Shown here: piece by piece, positions 46,901 to 55,937 of the stretch
How positions within the stretch are numbered: the first letter of the stretch is position 1
Layout: each line of letters opens with the position of its first letter
DNA from: Pseudomonadaceae bacterium SI-3
GTDB taxonomy: Bacteria; Pseudomonadota; Gammaproteobacteria; Pseudomonadales; Pseudomonadaceae
DNA: 64,000 nt
Direction of reading: 5' to 3'
NCBI GenBank assembly: GCA_004010935.1
Contig: CP026511.1
Span: forward strand, 4,340,001-4,404,000
The notes under the pieces: generated by a model
What the model saw: the letters and a program-made list of their open reading frames with translations, nothing else
What the model was told of the DNA's origin: nothing
Database searches by the model: none
Translations under genes and position numbers: made by a program

Positions 46901-47528
46901 CGGCTGTTGTCTCGGCATCACTGAGCTGTTCGATGAAGAGTTCGGCAGCCGCCGACGTCTCACCCGCCCCCAAGTGAGCCCGGGCCGCCTCGTTTAACCA
47001 GCTGTCACGGCGCGTTTCATCTCGCACGGCGAGGTCGCGATAGGCTTGTGCTGCCAGCCCCGGATCGGTGAGTGACAACGCATAAGCGGCATAACGAATA
47101 AGCTCCTCGGTTGAGATACTGTCGCGGTCCACCGCTCTCAACTGATCTTTCAGGGCCGTGCGGGCTTGCAGCGTCATGCTTTCCGGGGCTGTTTGAGCTT
47201 CAAGCACTGCTAATTCGGCGCGCAAAAAACGTACGATGCCAGCTTCGCTTTCAGGCAGCAGATAGACATGCGACCGGGCCCGCGGGAGATCGCCCAGCTC
47301 GATTAACTGCTCGATCAGCTTGAGCCGAAGGCTCATGTTCTCCGGGTGTGCCTGGAGCAACAGTTCGGCGTAGTTGATGGAGACGGCATCAGGTTGCCTG
47401 TCGTCTGGTAACAACGCGTCTTCGTCGGTATAGGTCAGCACAAGTAATGCGCCCAGCAGCGCGGCTATCAATAGCAGTGCCCAGGGGCTCAATAATCGAG
47501 TGGAACTAGGGGCAGTTGAGTTGCGCAT
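43974..47528 (-). CDS. pelB: Pel outer-membrane porin and TPR scaffold PelB
   Basis: The protein is 1184 aa (P. aeruginosa PelB is about 1190). It has an N-terminal anchor (LLSPWALLLIAALLGALLVLT, about residues 11-31) and a long periplasmic TPR superhelix (about 45-860; repeats such as RAEWs with W..L..A..Y patterns). A C-terminal 16-stranded-type beta-barrel begins near 880 and ends VTYSARFGR. It passes Pel across the outer membrane with PelC and binds PelA through its TPRs. The ATG at 47528 lies 23 bases inside pelA; upstream in-frame ATGs would lie deeper in pelA. Confidence 0.93.
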   Translation of the reverse strand: MRNSTAPSSTRLLSPWALLLIAALLGALLVLTYTDEDALLPDDRQPDAVSINYAELLLQAHPENMSLRLKLIEQLIELGDLPRARSHVYLLPESEAGIVRFLRAELAVLEAQTAPESMTLQARTALKDQLRAVDRDSISTEELIRYAAYALSLTDPGLAAQAYRDLAVRDETRRDSWLNEAARAHLGAGETSAAAELFIEQLSDAETTADRRRYLHQAFSALLSADRSEQAAELVHRHLSLMNAEDGALFSAAVQAGIGTRRYDLVTDTIASWRTLQPDDLGALNAEFGLHLAAGELEQAWAVGQRLAAVEPPVAGQLKQLALLGEWTGHTTAALNFWLRLIQLEDTPAVREHAWRLAAQLYDFDNTIALLADTGARRQLLDAELDALVFSHSERGTPEQAEQWLRGYLRVHPSHQLAWMRLQQILEQTQQLSAEAELWADIEGRFGLSIVQRVDWAEANWQLFDPQAAWQVLNAIDADSVTDQGYWRLRGELAWELERDEEALESYLRLEASGVKADSTTEERLISLYEHSAPDRALDVLIVSWKRTRTPASLSRAIQMAMQLGDMVRLDALVREGRLLPDSDSISALWSARAMQAAEVGDSKGAERLYLEALARFPETGEFRPQLLWHYIDQGQREPLAPLLRQWQNLALKRSALWLPFASANLLLNRNDQALRWFDLYLELNPDDSLVQAGYADALESAGYSDRALRLRRHMLRTIEMPMRGADVAQYQTYLRLMSASGAGAAAGELALRWRDGSRPMLQLWFDQFSEQLDVLNQSSLKGQWLAWARRNGLKISRYAELQEALQTQNRQALERLLAQDGLDPAQRVEALQRLGANSQAMAEALAALSSEQPVVVRQQLLRQALALQERNPQGIQVGMRQQDFGSLKLQGPTVLVARQLDHDWHASLSLAQMEYSGSGLYQARPGIEQSAELELTRTLDNGSLGVAVDSSSHDEGDRFGFGLSRGLQLTSKDALVFRADWQRQAEDSGLLRALGQRDGVGISGTHGISARDQLSWSLTHQRYSMLDGEAVGSGQQANLELSHAVFFEGPAWTLRSGLSYAKYRLKNNELPDETEDDVSEFMSTPADLLQERFGQLYVGSTWRRGFPGALNRGTAQFSWLLDVLAGWQWTEQQANYAITTGVGMRVLGDDELAFTFGYQSAPRNGDGEPGGTLGVTYSARFGR

Positions 47529-50355
47529 CAGCCACCCGCGACATCGGAAGATCGAACTGCCATAAGCCATTCTTGCCGGTACTCGGATAACGCTTTCCCG
47601 CGACTTCAAGCACGCAGGTTCCTGCTGCGCGTACCGAGAAGCGCAGCGGCATTTCGCCGGCAAAAGACAATCTGACCTTATGCTTGCCAACGTAGTCCCA
47701 GGCGAGCAACGGCAGGTTCGCCTGTTCTAGAGCAAGGCGCGGGTCGCGCTCGCTACGCAGCGCCAGCACTGCACTGGCATCGCTTAGGTGTACGTATCGC
47801 CCTTGTGGCAAATCGCGCACTCCAGCGATGCCTTGCGAGCGCGCAAGATCCGGCCAGCCAAGAGCCGGGTCCAACCGCAGGGTGCGCAGCCCATCCATGC
47901 CACGAAGTTGCCACCTCCCGTCTCCCAAGCGCGCCAGGCTCGCCTGATGCAGCCCATGCATACGCTTGAGGTACTGACTCATCCAGAGCGATATCGGCTG
48001 CTCGGCTTCCATCGATTGATAGATGTCCTGCATGACACGGATCGAAGCCTGCTTGGTGCCCGAATAGAAGTGGTAATAGAGGTGCAAACCGCGCAGCCTT
48101 CGAGGCTTGTCCGTAAGCGCGAAGGTTTCCAGCACGCCACGAAACCCGTAATAGGGGCCGCGCCAAAGATTGGTGTACATGTTTTCATTTATGACCGGCG
48201 CGTAATACTGAACGCCGCCAGCAGTTGGCCTGATTAGCGGTGACAGGCCGGTCAGCGACGGATGCGCGTTGGTCAGCACGGTCGTACCCCCATTGACGTT
48301 CGCCAGTCCAGCGTCGTAGGCCAGTTTGATCGTCGCTGCATCTGGCAATGCGTCGCCGGTCCAAAAGATCATCTTTACCGGTTTCTGGGCGCTGGTCAGG
48401 CGCTCATTTATATAGGCTGTAGAACCAACCACCTCACGGGCGAAATCAATTTTTTCATAGCCGGGAATCGCCATCATCATCCCGTACTCGGCAGTGAATC
48501 CTTCCTGCTTCTGGACCCGCTCCGGCTGCCAGAAGAAGGGATGGCTGAAGGTATGAGTCGCCACTTCAACCTTAGGCTCGGCAAAGATTTCCCGTGCGAT
48601 GGGCTCCAGCTCTCTGGCGAGATGCGGATAGCGACCTCTGGGGCCAACCTCGCCCTCGATAACCGAAACAGAGGTCAGAAACGGGTGAGGCTTGATGAAT
48701 CCATCCAGCACCGCACGCCCCGAATACGGAGAGCCAATGATTTCGGCACGCGAGATGAAGCCGTCGCCATCGATATGCACCGTAGCGATGCGACGTCCAT
48801 TTTCGGTAGTAGCATCCGGACGTGGCAACGCTGGCAATCTCAAGGCTCTCTGCAAAAAGGCAAAGGGGTCGACTATCCAACGCTGGCTGTCTCGGCCATC
48901 TTCAATGACGTAAGGAGACAAGGCGATGCCTCCGGCCGGCCCGGTAGCCACAGGCACGTACTGCCGTTCTTCGCTATCAACCAGTGTAAGTGCCGAAACA
49001 GCGCCACCGTCGTCGACCAACGTGAGGGGAACCAGGTCGCGCGTACGAACCACCACGGGCGCCTCGAAGTGGCCCAAGATCGTCTCGTCTTGGTTGGCGA
49101 TGACCACGTCACCCTTCGCCGGTGGCTGAACGCGGCGCAGCCCGATCCTTTTCAAAAGCCCATCATTGGCGATCGGCAATCCAGCCAAGAGTGCCAGCGG
49201 AACGGACTCGTCGATTCGTTCGCCCATCCATCGATTGAACTCGGCGGCGTCATCAGGCGGGCCGCTGGTCATCCAGGTGACAACACCAGCGTACAGCCCG
49301 CCCAGGGGACCATGGGGCAACTGGTCGGCCGGTAGATAGTCCACGCGATAGCCGAGATACTCAAGCAATCCACCCAGAACGGTATGGCCTGGATTGGACG
49401 TCAATGCGCCTTCGCGCGGGTCATATACCACCGCGATCCGCCGGGGCTGAACCTCGACACCACTGATGCCGAGATAGTTGAGGTCCGGCATAGTGACGAA
49501 CGGTACGAAGCCCTCCTGCCGTAGCTGTACGGCAAGGGCTCGCGCCTCATCGCGCCGCGCCGAAGGAAGGTAGTCGATGGCAATCAGGGGGACGCCTTGC
49601 GCACGCAGCGGATCCAGCTGGGGGCGCAGCCAGTCTCGGTCTTCCTGAGGAACCTTCCGATAGCGCCGGGTATTGGCATCCCACCCGGAATGAATTGATT
49701 CAATAGCCACTGCCGCGGCGACACCCGGCAGTTCGGGAAGCACTTCAAATCCCCGGTTGAATATCAGCTTGAGCCCTGGCTGTTGACGGTGAAGTTCGGC
49801 AAGGAAATCTCGTAAGGCCAAGCGCTGAGCCTCCCGATTGGCTTCAGGCAGTAACTGAAAGCTGTCCAGCGTATCTAGAAAAAGCCCGGCGTATCCCCGG
49901 CTTGCCAGCTCTTGCGCACGGCGCAACAGGTGGTGTCGCCAAGCAGAAGAGGTCAGCAGCATCACCTGGCTAGACCACGCCTCGTTACGCACGTCACTTG
50001 CGCCGGGGGCGAGGCCATCCGCTAGTTCATCGATATCGCCGTCATATTCGCCGACCGAGAGATAGGCAAATGGTTGACTGCCCTGCGCGCGAAGGAAGTC
50101 GATGCCCGCGGGCTCTACATGAGCGGGCTCGAGTACCGCCCAATCAAATTGCGATAGCTCGGCAAGTGGTGGATTGGCGGCGTACCAAAAGGCCACGCTT
50201 GTCGGTGCAGCTGAGACGCTGGCCATCGAATGACCGCTAAGCGGCAGCACACTGAGCAGCAGCATCGACAGCACAATGGGGCACCACCGCTTTAGCAAAC
50301 GGAGCAACTTACACGCCAAGCCACGACGGTAAACAAGTGCTCGGACATTCCGCAT
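47506..50355 (-). CDS. pelA: Pel periplasmic hydrolase/deacetylase PelA
   Basis: The 949-aa protein matches PelA of P. aeruginosa (about 948). A signal segment (IVLSMLLLSVLPLSGHSMASVSA) precedes a glycoside-hydrolase domain (about 50-300). Its acidic residues Asp161 (LDTLDSF) and Glu219 (AIESIHSGWD) match the known catalytic region around D160/E218. A reductase-like central domain follows, then a CE4-like deacetylase domain with HIDGDGF and HTFSHPFFW (H-x3-H). It partly deacetylates and trims Pel in the periplasm. The ATG at 50355 has no clear Shine-Dalgarno, so the true start is uncertain. It is the first gene of pelABCDEFG. Confidence 0.94.
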   Translation of the reverse strand: MRNVRALVYRRGLACKLLRLLKRWCPIVLSMLLLSVLPLSGHSMASVSAAPTSVAFWYAANPPLAELSQFDWAVLEPAHVEPAGIDFLRAQGSQPFAYLSVGEYDGDIDELADGLAPGASDVRNEAWSSQVMLLTSSAWRHHLLRRAQELASRGYAGLFLDTLDSFQLLPEANREAQRLALRDFLAELHRQQPGLKLIFNRGFEVLPELPGVAAAVAIESIHSGWDANTRRYRKVPQEDRDWLRPQLDPLRAQGVPLIAIDYLPSARRDEARALAVQLRQEGFVPFVTMPDLNYLGISGVEVQPRRIAVVYDPREGALTSNPGHTVLGGLLEYLGYRVDYLPADQLPHGPLGGLYAGVVTWMTSGPPDDAAEFNRWMGERIDESVPLALLAGLPIANDGLLKRIGLRRVQPPAKGDVVIANQDETILGHFEAPVVVRTRDLVPLTLVDDGGAVSALTLVDSEERQYVPVATGPAGGIALSPYVIEDGRDSQRWIVDPFAFLQRALRLPALPRPDATTENGRRIATVHIDGDGFISRAEIIGSPYSGRAVLDGFIKPHPFLTSVSVIEGEVGPRGRYPHLARELEPIAREIFAEPKVEVATHTFSHPFFWQPERVQKQEGFTAEYGMMMAIPGYEKIDFAREVVGSTAYINERLTSAQKPVKMIFWTGDALPDAATIKLAYDAGLANVNGGTTVLTNAHPSLTGLSPLIRPTAGGVQYYAPVINENMYTNLWRGPYYGFRGVLETFALTDKPRRLRGLHLYYHFYSGTKQASIRVMQDIYQSMEAEQPISLWMSQYLKRMHGLHQASLARLGDGRWQLRGMDGLRTLRLDPALGWPDLARSQGIAGVRDLPQGRYVHLSDASAVLALRSERDPRLALEQANLPLLAWDYVGKHKVRLSFAGEMPLRFSVRAAGTCVLEVAGKRYPSTGKNGLWQFDLPMSRVADAQLNCP

Positions 50356-50372
50356 GACGATACCGGGGGAGA

Positions 50373-50401
50373 GTTACAACGTGCCTATTAGCCACAATCA
50401 A
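50373..50401 (-). promoter_or_regulatory. Possible sigma-70-like promoter of pelA
   Basis: On the minus strand TTGATT (50401-50396), a 17-base spacer and TGTAAC (50378-50373) match the -35/-10 consensus at 4 of 6 positions each. The implied leader would be only about 10 bases, which is a weakness. The -35 falls inside one copy of a 16-bp direct repeat. Confidence 0.25.
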
Positions 50402-50426
50402 AATGCCATTACAATCAAAATGCCAT
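50394..50426. repeat. Two tandem 16-bp direct repeats upstream of pelA
   Basis: ACAATCAAAATGCCAT occurs at 50394-50409 and again at 50411-50426, separated by one base (17-base period), about 40-70 bases before pelA. Tandem identical sites this close to a start suggest binding sites for a regulator, or a recent small duplication. Confidence 0.8.
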
Positions 50427-50463
50427 CATGCCCGACAGAAGGCTGACCGCAGTCACGACAAAG

Positions 50464-50477
50464 GTCAATAACTTGAC
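50464..50477. promoter_or_regulatory. FleQ-box-like site upstream of the pel operon
   Basis: GTCAATAACTTGAC matches the published FleQ binding consensus GTCaNTAAAtTGAC at every specified position but one. It is 109 bases upstream of pelA. FleQ represses and, with c-di-GMP, activates pel in P. aeruginosa, so the site agrees with the expected regulation. Confidence 0.7.
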
Positions 50478-50528
50478 TAAAGGACCCGTCAGAAACTATT
50501 CACTTGCTGAAAGCGATACCGAACTTCT

Positions 50529-51197
50529 TTAGATCGTTGAGAAGAGTTCGGTCAGCGGCACGTGTAAGCGGCGACGCAACTCGTCGAACGTCGGTCTCGC
50601 ATGTTCGGATACAAACCCATCTTCAAGCGTAAGCACCTGATAGATGCCACGCCGTAACATAGGCTCGGTTAAGCATTCCCCACTCACGCCTGTGGTGCAT
50701 AGAAACCTTACCCAAGAAGTAACGACAATCCAGGCGTTGACTGCGACCGCCTCGACCTGGGTTTCTGTCATACGTAAAAGCCCGGCGTCGACAAAGCCCG
50801 CATAGATGCGCCGAGCCACCTCCAGATGGCTTGCAGCGAATCCGCGATACCGTTCAGCCAGTGCCTCGTCACCGCCGAGAAGATGCTCCAGGTCCCGATG
50901 TAAAAACCGGTAGTCCCACATTGCCGAGAGCAGCGACTCGAGATAGAAGGTTTTGTCGTCCATGGTCACGGCCCGCCCTTTGGGGACCTGTAAAAAACCG
51001 TCGACCGCCACCTCATAGCGATCAAACAGCTCGGCGATGATCGCCTGCTTGTTGCGAAAGTAGTAATAGAGGTTGCCCGGCGATATCTCCAGGTGTGCAG
51101 CGATGTGGTTGGTGGTCACGCTGCGCTCGCCTTGAGCATTGAACAGCTCCAGGCTCGCTTGCAGGATGCGCTCGCGGGTGCTCGGTTTGGGTGACAT
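50529..51197 (-). CDS. laoR: TetR family repressor LaoR
   Basis: The 222-aa regulator has an N-terminal TetR helix-turn-helix (TRERILQASLELFNAQG then VTTNHIAAHLEISPGNLYYYF, about residues 6-48) and a large C-terminal ligand-binding domain. It is divergent from an aldehyde dehydrogenase-LaoB-GMC alcohol dehydrogenase operon, the arrangement of laoR-laoCBA in P. aeruginosa (PA0367-PA0364), where LaoR represses long-chain alcohol oxidation genes. The ATG at 51197 is chosen because the TetR fold starts just after it; the longer frame upstream would run across the shared promoter. Confidence 0.85.
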   Translation of the reverse strand: MSPKPSTRERILQASLELFNAQGERSVTTNHIAAHLEISPGNLYYYFRNKQAIIAELFDRYEVAVDGFLQVPKGRAVTMDDKTFYLESLLSAMWDYRFLHRDLEHLLGGDEALAERYRGFAASHLEVARRIYAGFVDAGLLRMTETQVEAVAVNAWIVVTSWVRFLCTTGVSGECLTEPMLRRGIYQVLTLEDGFVSEHARPTFDELRRRLHVPLTELFSTI

Positions 51198-51268
51198 GCA
51201 GAAAGCTACTTTCGTCTTGCTAAAGCGGGAACGCAAAGGTAACCCGGCCATCGTGGCTGCGCACAGGT

Positions 51269-51297
51269 TTGACACTTTAGAGTTTTTACTCTAGAAA
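51269..51297 (+). promoter_or_regulatory. laoCBA promoter with overlapping palindromic operator
   Basis: A consensus -35 TTGACA (51269-51274), a 17-base spacer and -10 TAGAAA (51292-51297) lie 34 bases before laoC. Within it is the inverted repeat TAGAGT-TTTT-ACTCTA (51278-51293), which fills the spacer and touches the -10. That is a typical place for a TetR-family operator, so it is probably the LaoR site. Confidence 0.7.
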
Positions 51298-51330
51298 TCG
51301 TCGATCTGTCGCCTTTCCGGAGCATCTCTA

Positions 51331-52761
51331 GTGCTTGCCGACGCCGTGTATCCGCATCCCAGCCATTTCGAAGCCGAGCATTTACAGGCGTTATTCGAGC
51401 GTCAGCGCAGCGCTTTTCAGGCCTACCCCAGCCCTACTGCCGCTGATCGCCTGCAGTGGCTGGAGGCGTTCCACGATTTGCTCGCCAGTCATCAGCAGCC
51501 GGTGATCGATGCCATCAGTGAGGACTTCGGTAACCGCTCGGCAGACGAGACGCGGCTAGCCGAGATCATGCCCAGCCTGGATGGCATTCGACACGCCAAA
51601 CGCCACCTGACGCGCTGGATGAAGCCCTCTAGGCGTCGTGTGGGCATGGCTTTTCAGCCCGCCAGCGCCCGCGTCGTCTACCAGCCACTTGGGGTGATCG
51701 GCATCATCGTGCCGTGGAATTACCCGTTGTATCTGGCCATCGGCCCGCTGATCGGCGCGCTGGCTGCCGGCAACCGGGTGATGCTGAAGATGAGCGAGTC
51801 CACGCCAGCCACTGGTCAGCTGCTCAAGGATCTGCTCGCACAAATCTTTCCTGACGATCAGGTCGCGGTTGTCCTCGGCGAGGCAGATGTGGGTATCGCC
51901 TTTTCAAAGCTGCCCTTCGATCACATGTTGTTCACCGGCAGCACCAGCGTTGGCCGGCACGTTATGCGAGCGGCCGCGGAAAACCTGACGCCAGTGACGC
52001 TCGAACTGGGCGGTAAATCGCCCGCGATCGTCTCGACCGACGTGCCGCTCGCCGATGCGGCCGAGCGGATCGCGTTTGGCAAGACGCTCAATGCCGGGCA
52101 GACCTGTGTTGCGCCGGATTACGTGCTGGTACCCCGGCCACGCATCGATGAATTTGTCGAGGCCTATCGAAAGGTAGTTCGGCGCTTTTACCCACAGCTG
52201 GCAGACAATCCGGACTACACCTCGATCATCAACCGGCGTCAGCATGCCCGGCTGCAAGGCTACCTGGACGACGCCCAGGCCAAGGGCGCGCGCCTGCTGC
52301 CGCTGTTCGAGCAAGGCCAGGAACGGCGAATGCCGCACTGCCTCCTGCTCGATGTCACCGATGAGATGCAGGTCATGCAGGACGAGATCTTCGGACCGCT
52401 GCTGCCGGTGGTGCCTTATGACGAGATCGGTCAGGCCCTCGCCTATGTCAACGCACGCCCTCGGCCGCTGGCGCTGTACTACTTCGGGTATGGCCGAGCC
52501 GAGCAGCGCCATGTGCTGCGCCACACCCATTCCGGTGGGGTCTGCCTCAACGATACGCTGCTGCATGTCGCCCAAGATGACCTGCCATTCGGGGGCGTTG
52601 GTCCGTCGGGAATGGGCCATTACCACGGGCACGATGGATTCCTCACCTTCAGCAAGGCCAAAGGCGTCTTTATCAAGCAACGTTTCAATGCCGCGCGAAT
52701 GATTTATCCCCCTTACGGCAAGACGCTGCAGAAGCTGGTCTACAAGCTCTTCGTGCGCTGA
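51331..52761 (+). CDS. laoC: Long-chain aldehyde dehydrogenase LaoC (coniferyl-aldehyde-dehydrogenase-like)
   Basis: The 476-aa NAD(P)-dependent aldehyde dehydrogenase has IIVPWNYPLYLAIGPLIGAL, the FTGSTSVGRHV glycine loop, catalytic Glu in TLELGGKSP and catalytic Cys in NAGQTCVAPDYVLV. It oxidises long-chain aldehydes produced by LaoA to fatty acids, by analogy with P. aeruginosa LaoC. A GTG start at 51331 is supported by GGAG (51319-51322) eight bases upstream. A C-terminal hydrophobic/basic end (KLVYKLFVR) may aid membrane association. Confidence 0.9.
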   Translation: MLADAVYPHPSHFEAEHLQALFERQRSAFQAYPSPTAADRLQWLEAFHDLLASHQQPVIDAISEDFGNRSADETRLAEIMPSLDGIRHAKRHLTRWMKPSRRRVGMAFQPASARVVYQPLGVIGIIVPWNYPLYLAIGPLIGALAAGNRVMLKMSESTPATGQLLKDLLAQIFPDDQVAVVLGEADVGIAFSKLPFDHMLFTGSTSVGRHVMRAAAENLTPVTLELGGKSPAIVSTDVPLADAAERIAFGKTLNAGQTCVAPDYVLVPRPRIDEFVEAYRKVVRRFYPQLADNPDYTSIINRRQHARLQGYLDDAQAKGARLLPLFEQGQERRMPHCLLLDVTDEMQVMQDEIFGPLLPVVPYDEIGQALAYVNARPRPLALYYFGYGRAEQRHVLRHTHSGGVCLNDTLLHVAQDDLPFGGVGPSGMGHYHGHDGFLTFSKAKGVFIKQRFNAARMIYPPYGKTLQKLVYKLFVR

Positions 52762-52785
52762 AAAGCGCAGCCGGTGACAACAACA

Positions 52786-53322
52786 ATGATCAATACCGAG
52801 CGACCATTTTCCCGCCGCAGCCTTCTCAGGGTCGGCCTGTTTGGCAGCACGGCCCTCGCCGGCGCTGGCCTGATCGGCAGTTTGTCCGGCTGCAGTGCCG
52901 AGCATTCTGCTGCTGGCTTCGTACAGTTGCGCGAAAGCGACCTGCCGGTGCTGCGTCGCCTGACGCCAATCATCCTGGAAGGCGCCGTTCCGGCATCGAG
53001 CATGCCCAGCGCCGTGCGGGGCACTCTGACGAGCCTTGACGAGGGGCTCGCCCACCTGCCTCCCGCCGTATCGAAACAAGTTTCGCAGCTGTTCGATCTG
53101 CTGAGTCTGCCGCTCACCCGCGGTCCGCTGACCGGTGTCTGGGGCGGCTGGGAGCAGGCGCGGGACGGCGAGATTCAGGCGTTTCTGCAGCGCTGGGAAA
53201 ACAGCCCGATTGCATTATTGCGGCAGGGTCATGCCTCGCTTCAGCAGATGATTCTGATGGCGTGGTATGGCCGACCGGAGTCCTGGCGCCACTGCGGGTA
53301 TCCCGGCCCGCCGGTCATCTAG
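52786..53322 (+). CDS. laoB: Tat-exported lipoprotein LaoB
   Basis: The 178-aa protein begins with a twin-arginine signal (FSRRSLLRVG) leading to a hydrophobic stretch and a lipobox (GSLSGC), so it should be exported folded and lipidated. It resembles the small subunit that accompanies GMC or gluconate-2-dehydrogenase-type membrane oxidoreductases. It lies between laoC and laoA and is needed with them in P. aeruginosa. The ATG at 52786 has GGTGA eight bases upstream; a GTG at 52774 is an alternative. Confidence 0.85.
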   Translation: MINTERPFSRRSLLRVGLFGSTALAGAGLIGSLSGCSAEHSAAGFVQLRESDLPVLRRLTPIILEGAVPASSMPSAVRGTLTSLDEGLAHLPPAVSKQVSQLFDLLSLPLTRGPLTGVWGGWEQARDGEIQAFLQRWENSPIALLRQGHASLQQMILMAWYGRPESWRHCGYPGPPVI

Positions 53323-53363
53323 CGATGAACACGAAGACCGCTCGCCCGACCTAAGGAACCGAA

Positions 53364-54959
53364 ATGCCTGTCACCGACCCCTTTGCCGAAGGTATCGCCC
53401 GCGGCTGGAAAACCCATGACGGTTCTCGGCTGGAGAAGGACATCACGCTCGACGCCGATATCGCCATCGTTGGCAGCGGGGCCGGTGGTGCCACCAGCGC
53501 CGAGTTCCTCAGCGCGGCCGGTTACAAGGTGCTGTTGATCGAGGAAGGCCCGTTGCGCAGCAGCCAAGACTTCGACATGCAGGAACCCGCCGCCTACGCC
53601 TCGCTCTACCAGGAGGCGATCGGACGGACCAGCAAGGACGGCGCCATCACCATTCTGCAGGGCCGCGCCGTCGGCGGCTCGACCCTGGTGAATTGGACGT
53701 CGAGCTTCCGCACGCCAGCCGCCACACTGGAGCACTGGGCTCGCGAACATTCGGTCAAAGGGCTTTCCGAACAATCCATGGCGCCCTGGATCGAACGCAT
53801 GGAGCAGCGCTTGGGCATCGAGCCATGGCCACTGCCGCCCAACGCCAACAATCAGGTGATCCGCGACGGCTGCGCAGCACTCGGCTACAGCTGGGCGGTG
53901 ATCCCGCGCAACGTGCGAGGCTGCTGGAATCTGGGCTATTGCGGCATGGGCTGCCCGACCAATGCCAAGCAATCAATGCTGGTGACAACCATCCCGGCCA
54001 CACTGGATGCTGGCGGCGAGCTGCTCTACCTCGCCCGCGCCGACCGTCTTATTGTGGACAAGGGGCGCGTCGCCGCATTGGAGTGCCTCGCCATGGATGC
54101 GCGCAGCGTTGCGCCAACAGGTCGCAAGATTAAAGTACGTGCACGCCACTACATCCTCGCCGGGGGCGGTATCAACACGCCCGCCATCCTGCTGCGGTCG
54201 GATGCGCCCGACCCGCACCAGCGCGTCGGAAAACGCACCTTTCTTCATCTGGTGAATTTTTCCGCCGCACAGTTTGAAAAGGTAATCAACCCGTTCTACG
54301 GCGCGCCCCAATCGATCTATTCCGACCATTTCCAATGGGACGATGGCACGCGTGGGCGTATGTCCTACAAGCTTGAAGTACCGCCCATCCATCCGGCCCT
54401 GGCCGCGACGCTGCTTGGCCGCGCCGGTATCGACAACGCCAGGCGCATGGAGCAGCTGCCACATACCAACGCGATGATTGCGCTGATGCGCGACGGTTTT
54501 CACCCGGAGAGCGCCGAAGGGCAGGTCCAGCTGCGCAGCGACGGCACGCCCACACTCGACTACCGGGTGACTCCCTACACCTGGGATGGCATTCGCCGTG
54601 CCTACCACAGCATGGCGGAAATCCAGTTTGCCGCCGGCGCCAGAACGGTCCTGCCACTGCACAACGACGCCAGCCATGCGACCAACCTCGGACAAGCGCG
54701 CCAGATGATCGACGGGCTGAATCTTGAGCTATATCGCACCCGGCTCGGCAGTGCTCACGTGATGGGCGGTTGCGCCATGGGCGAAGACCCGCGTCAGGCG
54801 GTCACCGACAGCCTTGGCCGGCACCACCAGTTGGAAAACCTGTCGATCCACGACGGCTCTCTGTTTCCCACCAGCATCGGGGCCAATCCGCAGTTATCCA
54901 TATACGGCCTCGCCGCCAAACTCTCGAGTCAATTGGCCGAACGATTGAAAAATGCGTGA
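53364..54959 (+). CDS. laoA: GMC-family long-chain alcohol dehydrogenase LaoA
   Basis: The 531-aa FAD-dependent GMC oxidoreductase has the FAD motif IAIVGSGAGGATSAEFLSAA (about residues 33-52), GRAVGGSTLVNWTSSFR near 94, the cluster-like CWNLGYCGMGCPTNAKQS near 188-205 and the catalytic His/Asn end HVMGGCAMG and TSIGANPQLSIYG. By analogy with P. aeruginosa LaoA it oxidises long-chain alcohols to aldehydes, passing electrons to the membrane via LaoB. It is last in the laoCBA operon. Confidence 0.92.
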   Translation: MPVTDPFAEGIARGWKTHDGSRLEKDITLDADIAIVGSGAGGATSAEFLSAAGYKVLLIEEGPLRSSQDFDMQEPAAYASLYQEAIGRTSKDGAITILQGRAVGGSTLVNWTSSFRTPAATLEHWAREHSVKGLSEQSMAPWIERMEQRLGIEPWPLPPNANNQVIRDGCAALGYSWAVIPRNVRGCWNLGYCGMGCPTNAKQSMLVTTIPATLDAGGELLYLARADRLIVDKGRVAALECLAMDARSVAPTGRKIKVRARHYILAGGGINTPAILLRSDAPDPHQRVGKRTFLHLVNFSAAQFEKVINPFYGAPQSIYSDHFQWDDGTRGRMSYKLEVPPIHPALAATLLGRAGIDNARRMEQLPHTNAMIALMRDGFHPESAEGQVQLRSDGTPTLDYRVTPYTWDGIRRAYHSMAEIQFAAGARTVLPLHNDASHATNLGQARQMIDGLNLELYRTRLGSAHVMGGCAMGEDPRQAVTDSLGRHHQLENLSIHDGSLFPTSIGANPQLSIYGLAAKLSSQLAERLKNA

Positions 54960-54977
54960 ACGGCTTCGTTGTGCTGA

Positions 54978-55547
<570 letters not shown>

Positions 55548-55592
55548 AACACCCAACCTTCGCGCGGCGGATGATTGCCGACAGAAGGGTGA

Positions 55593-55937
<345 letters not shown>

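Noticed and set aside
50488..50503. Possible second FleQ box upstream of pelA (GTCAGAAACTATTCAC)
   Set aside because: Half-site spacing and right half do not fit the 14-base consensus.
51904..53079. 391-codon minus-strand frame opposite laoC/laoB
   Set aside because: It is a shadow of the laoC coding strand with no recognisable domain.
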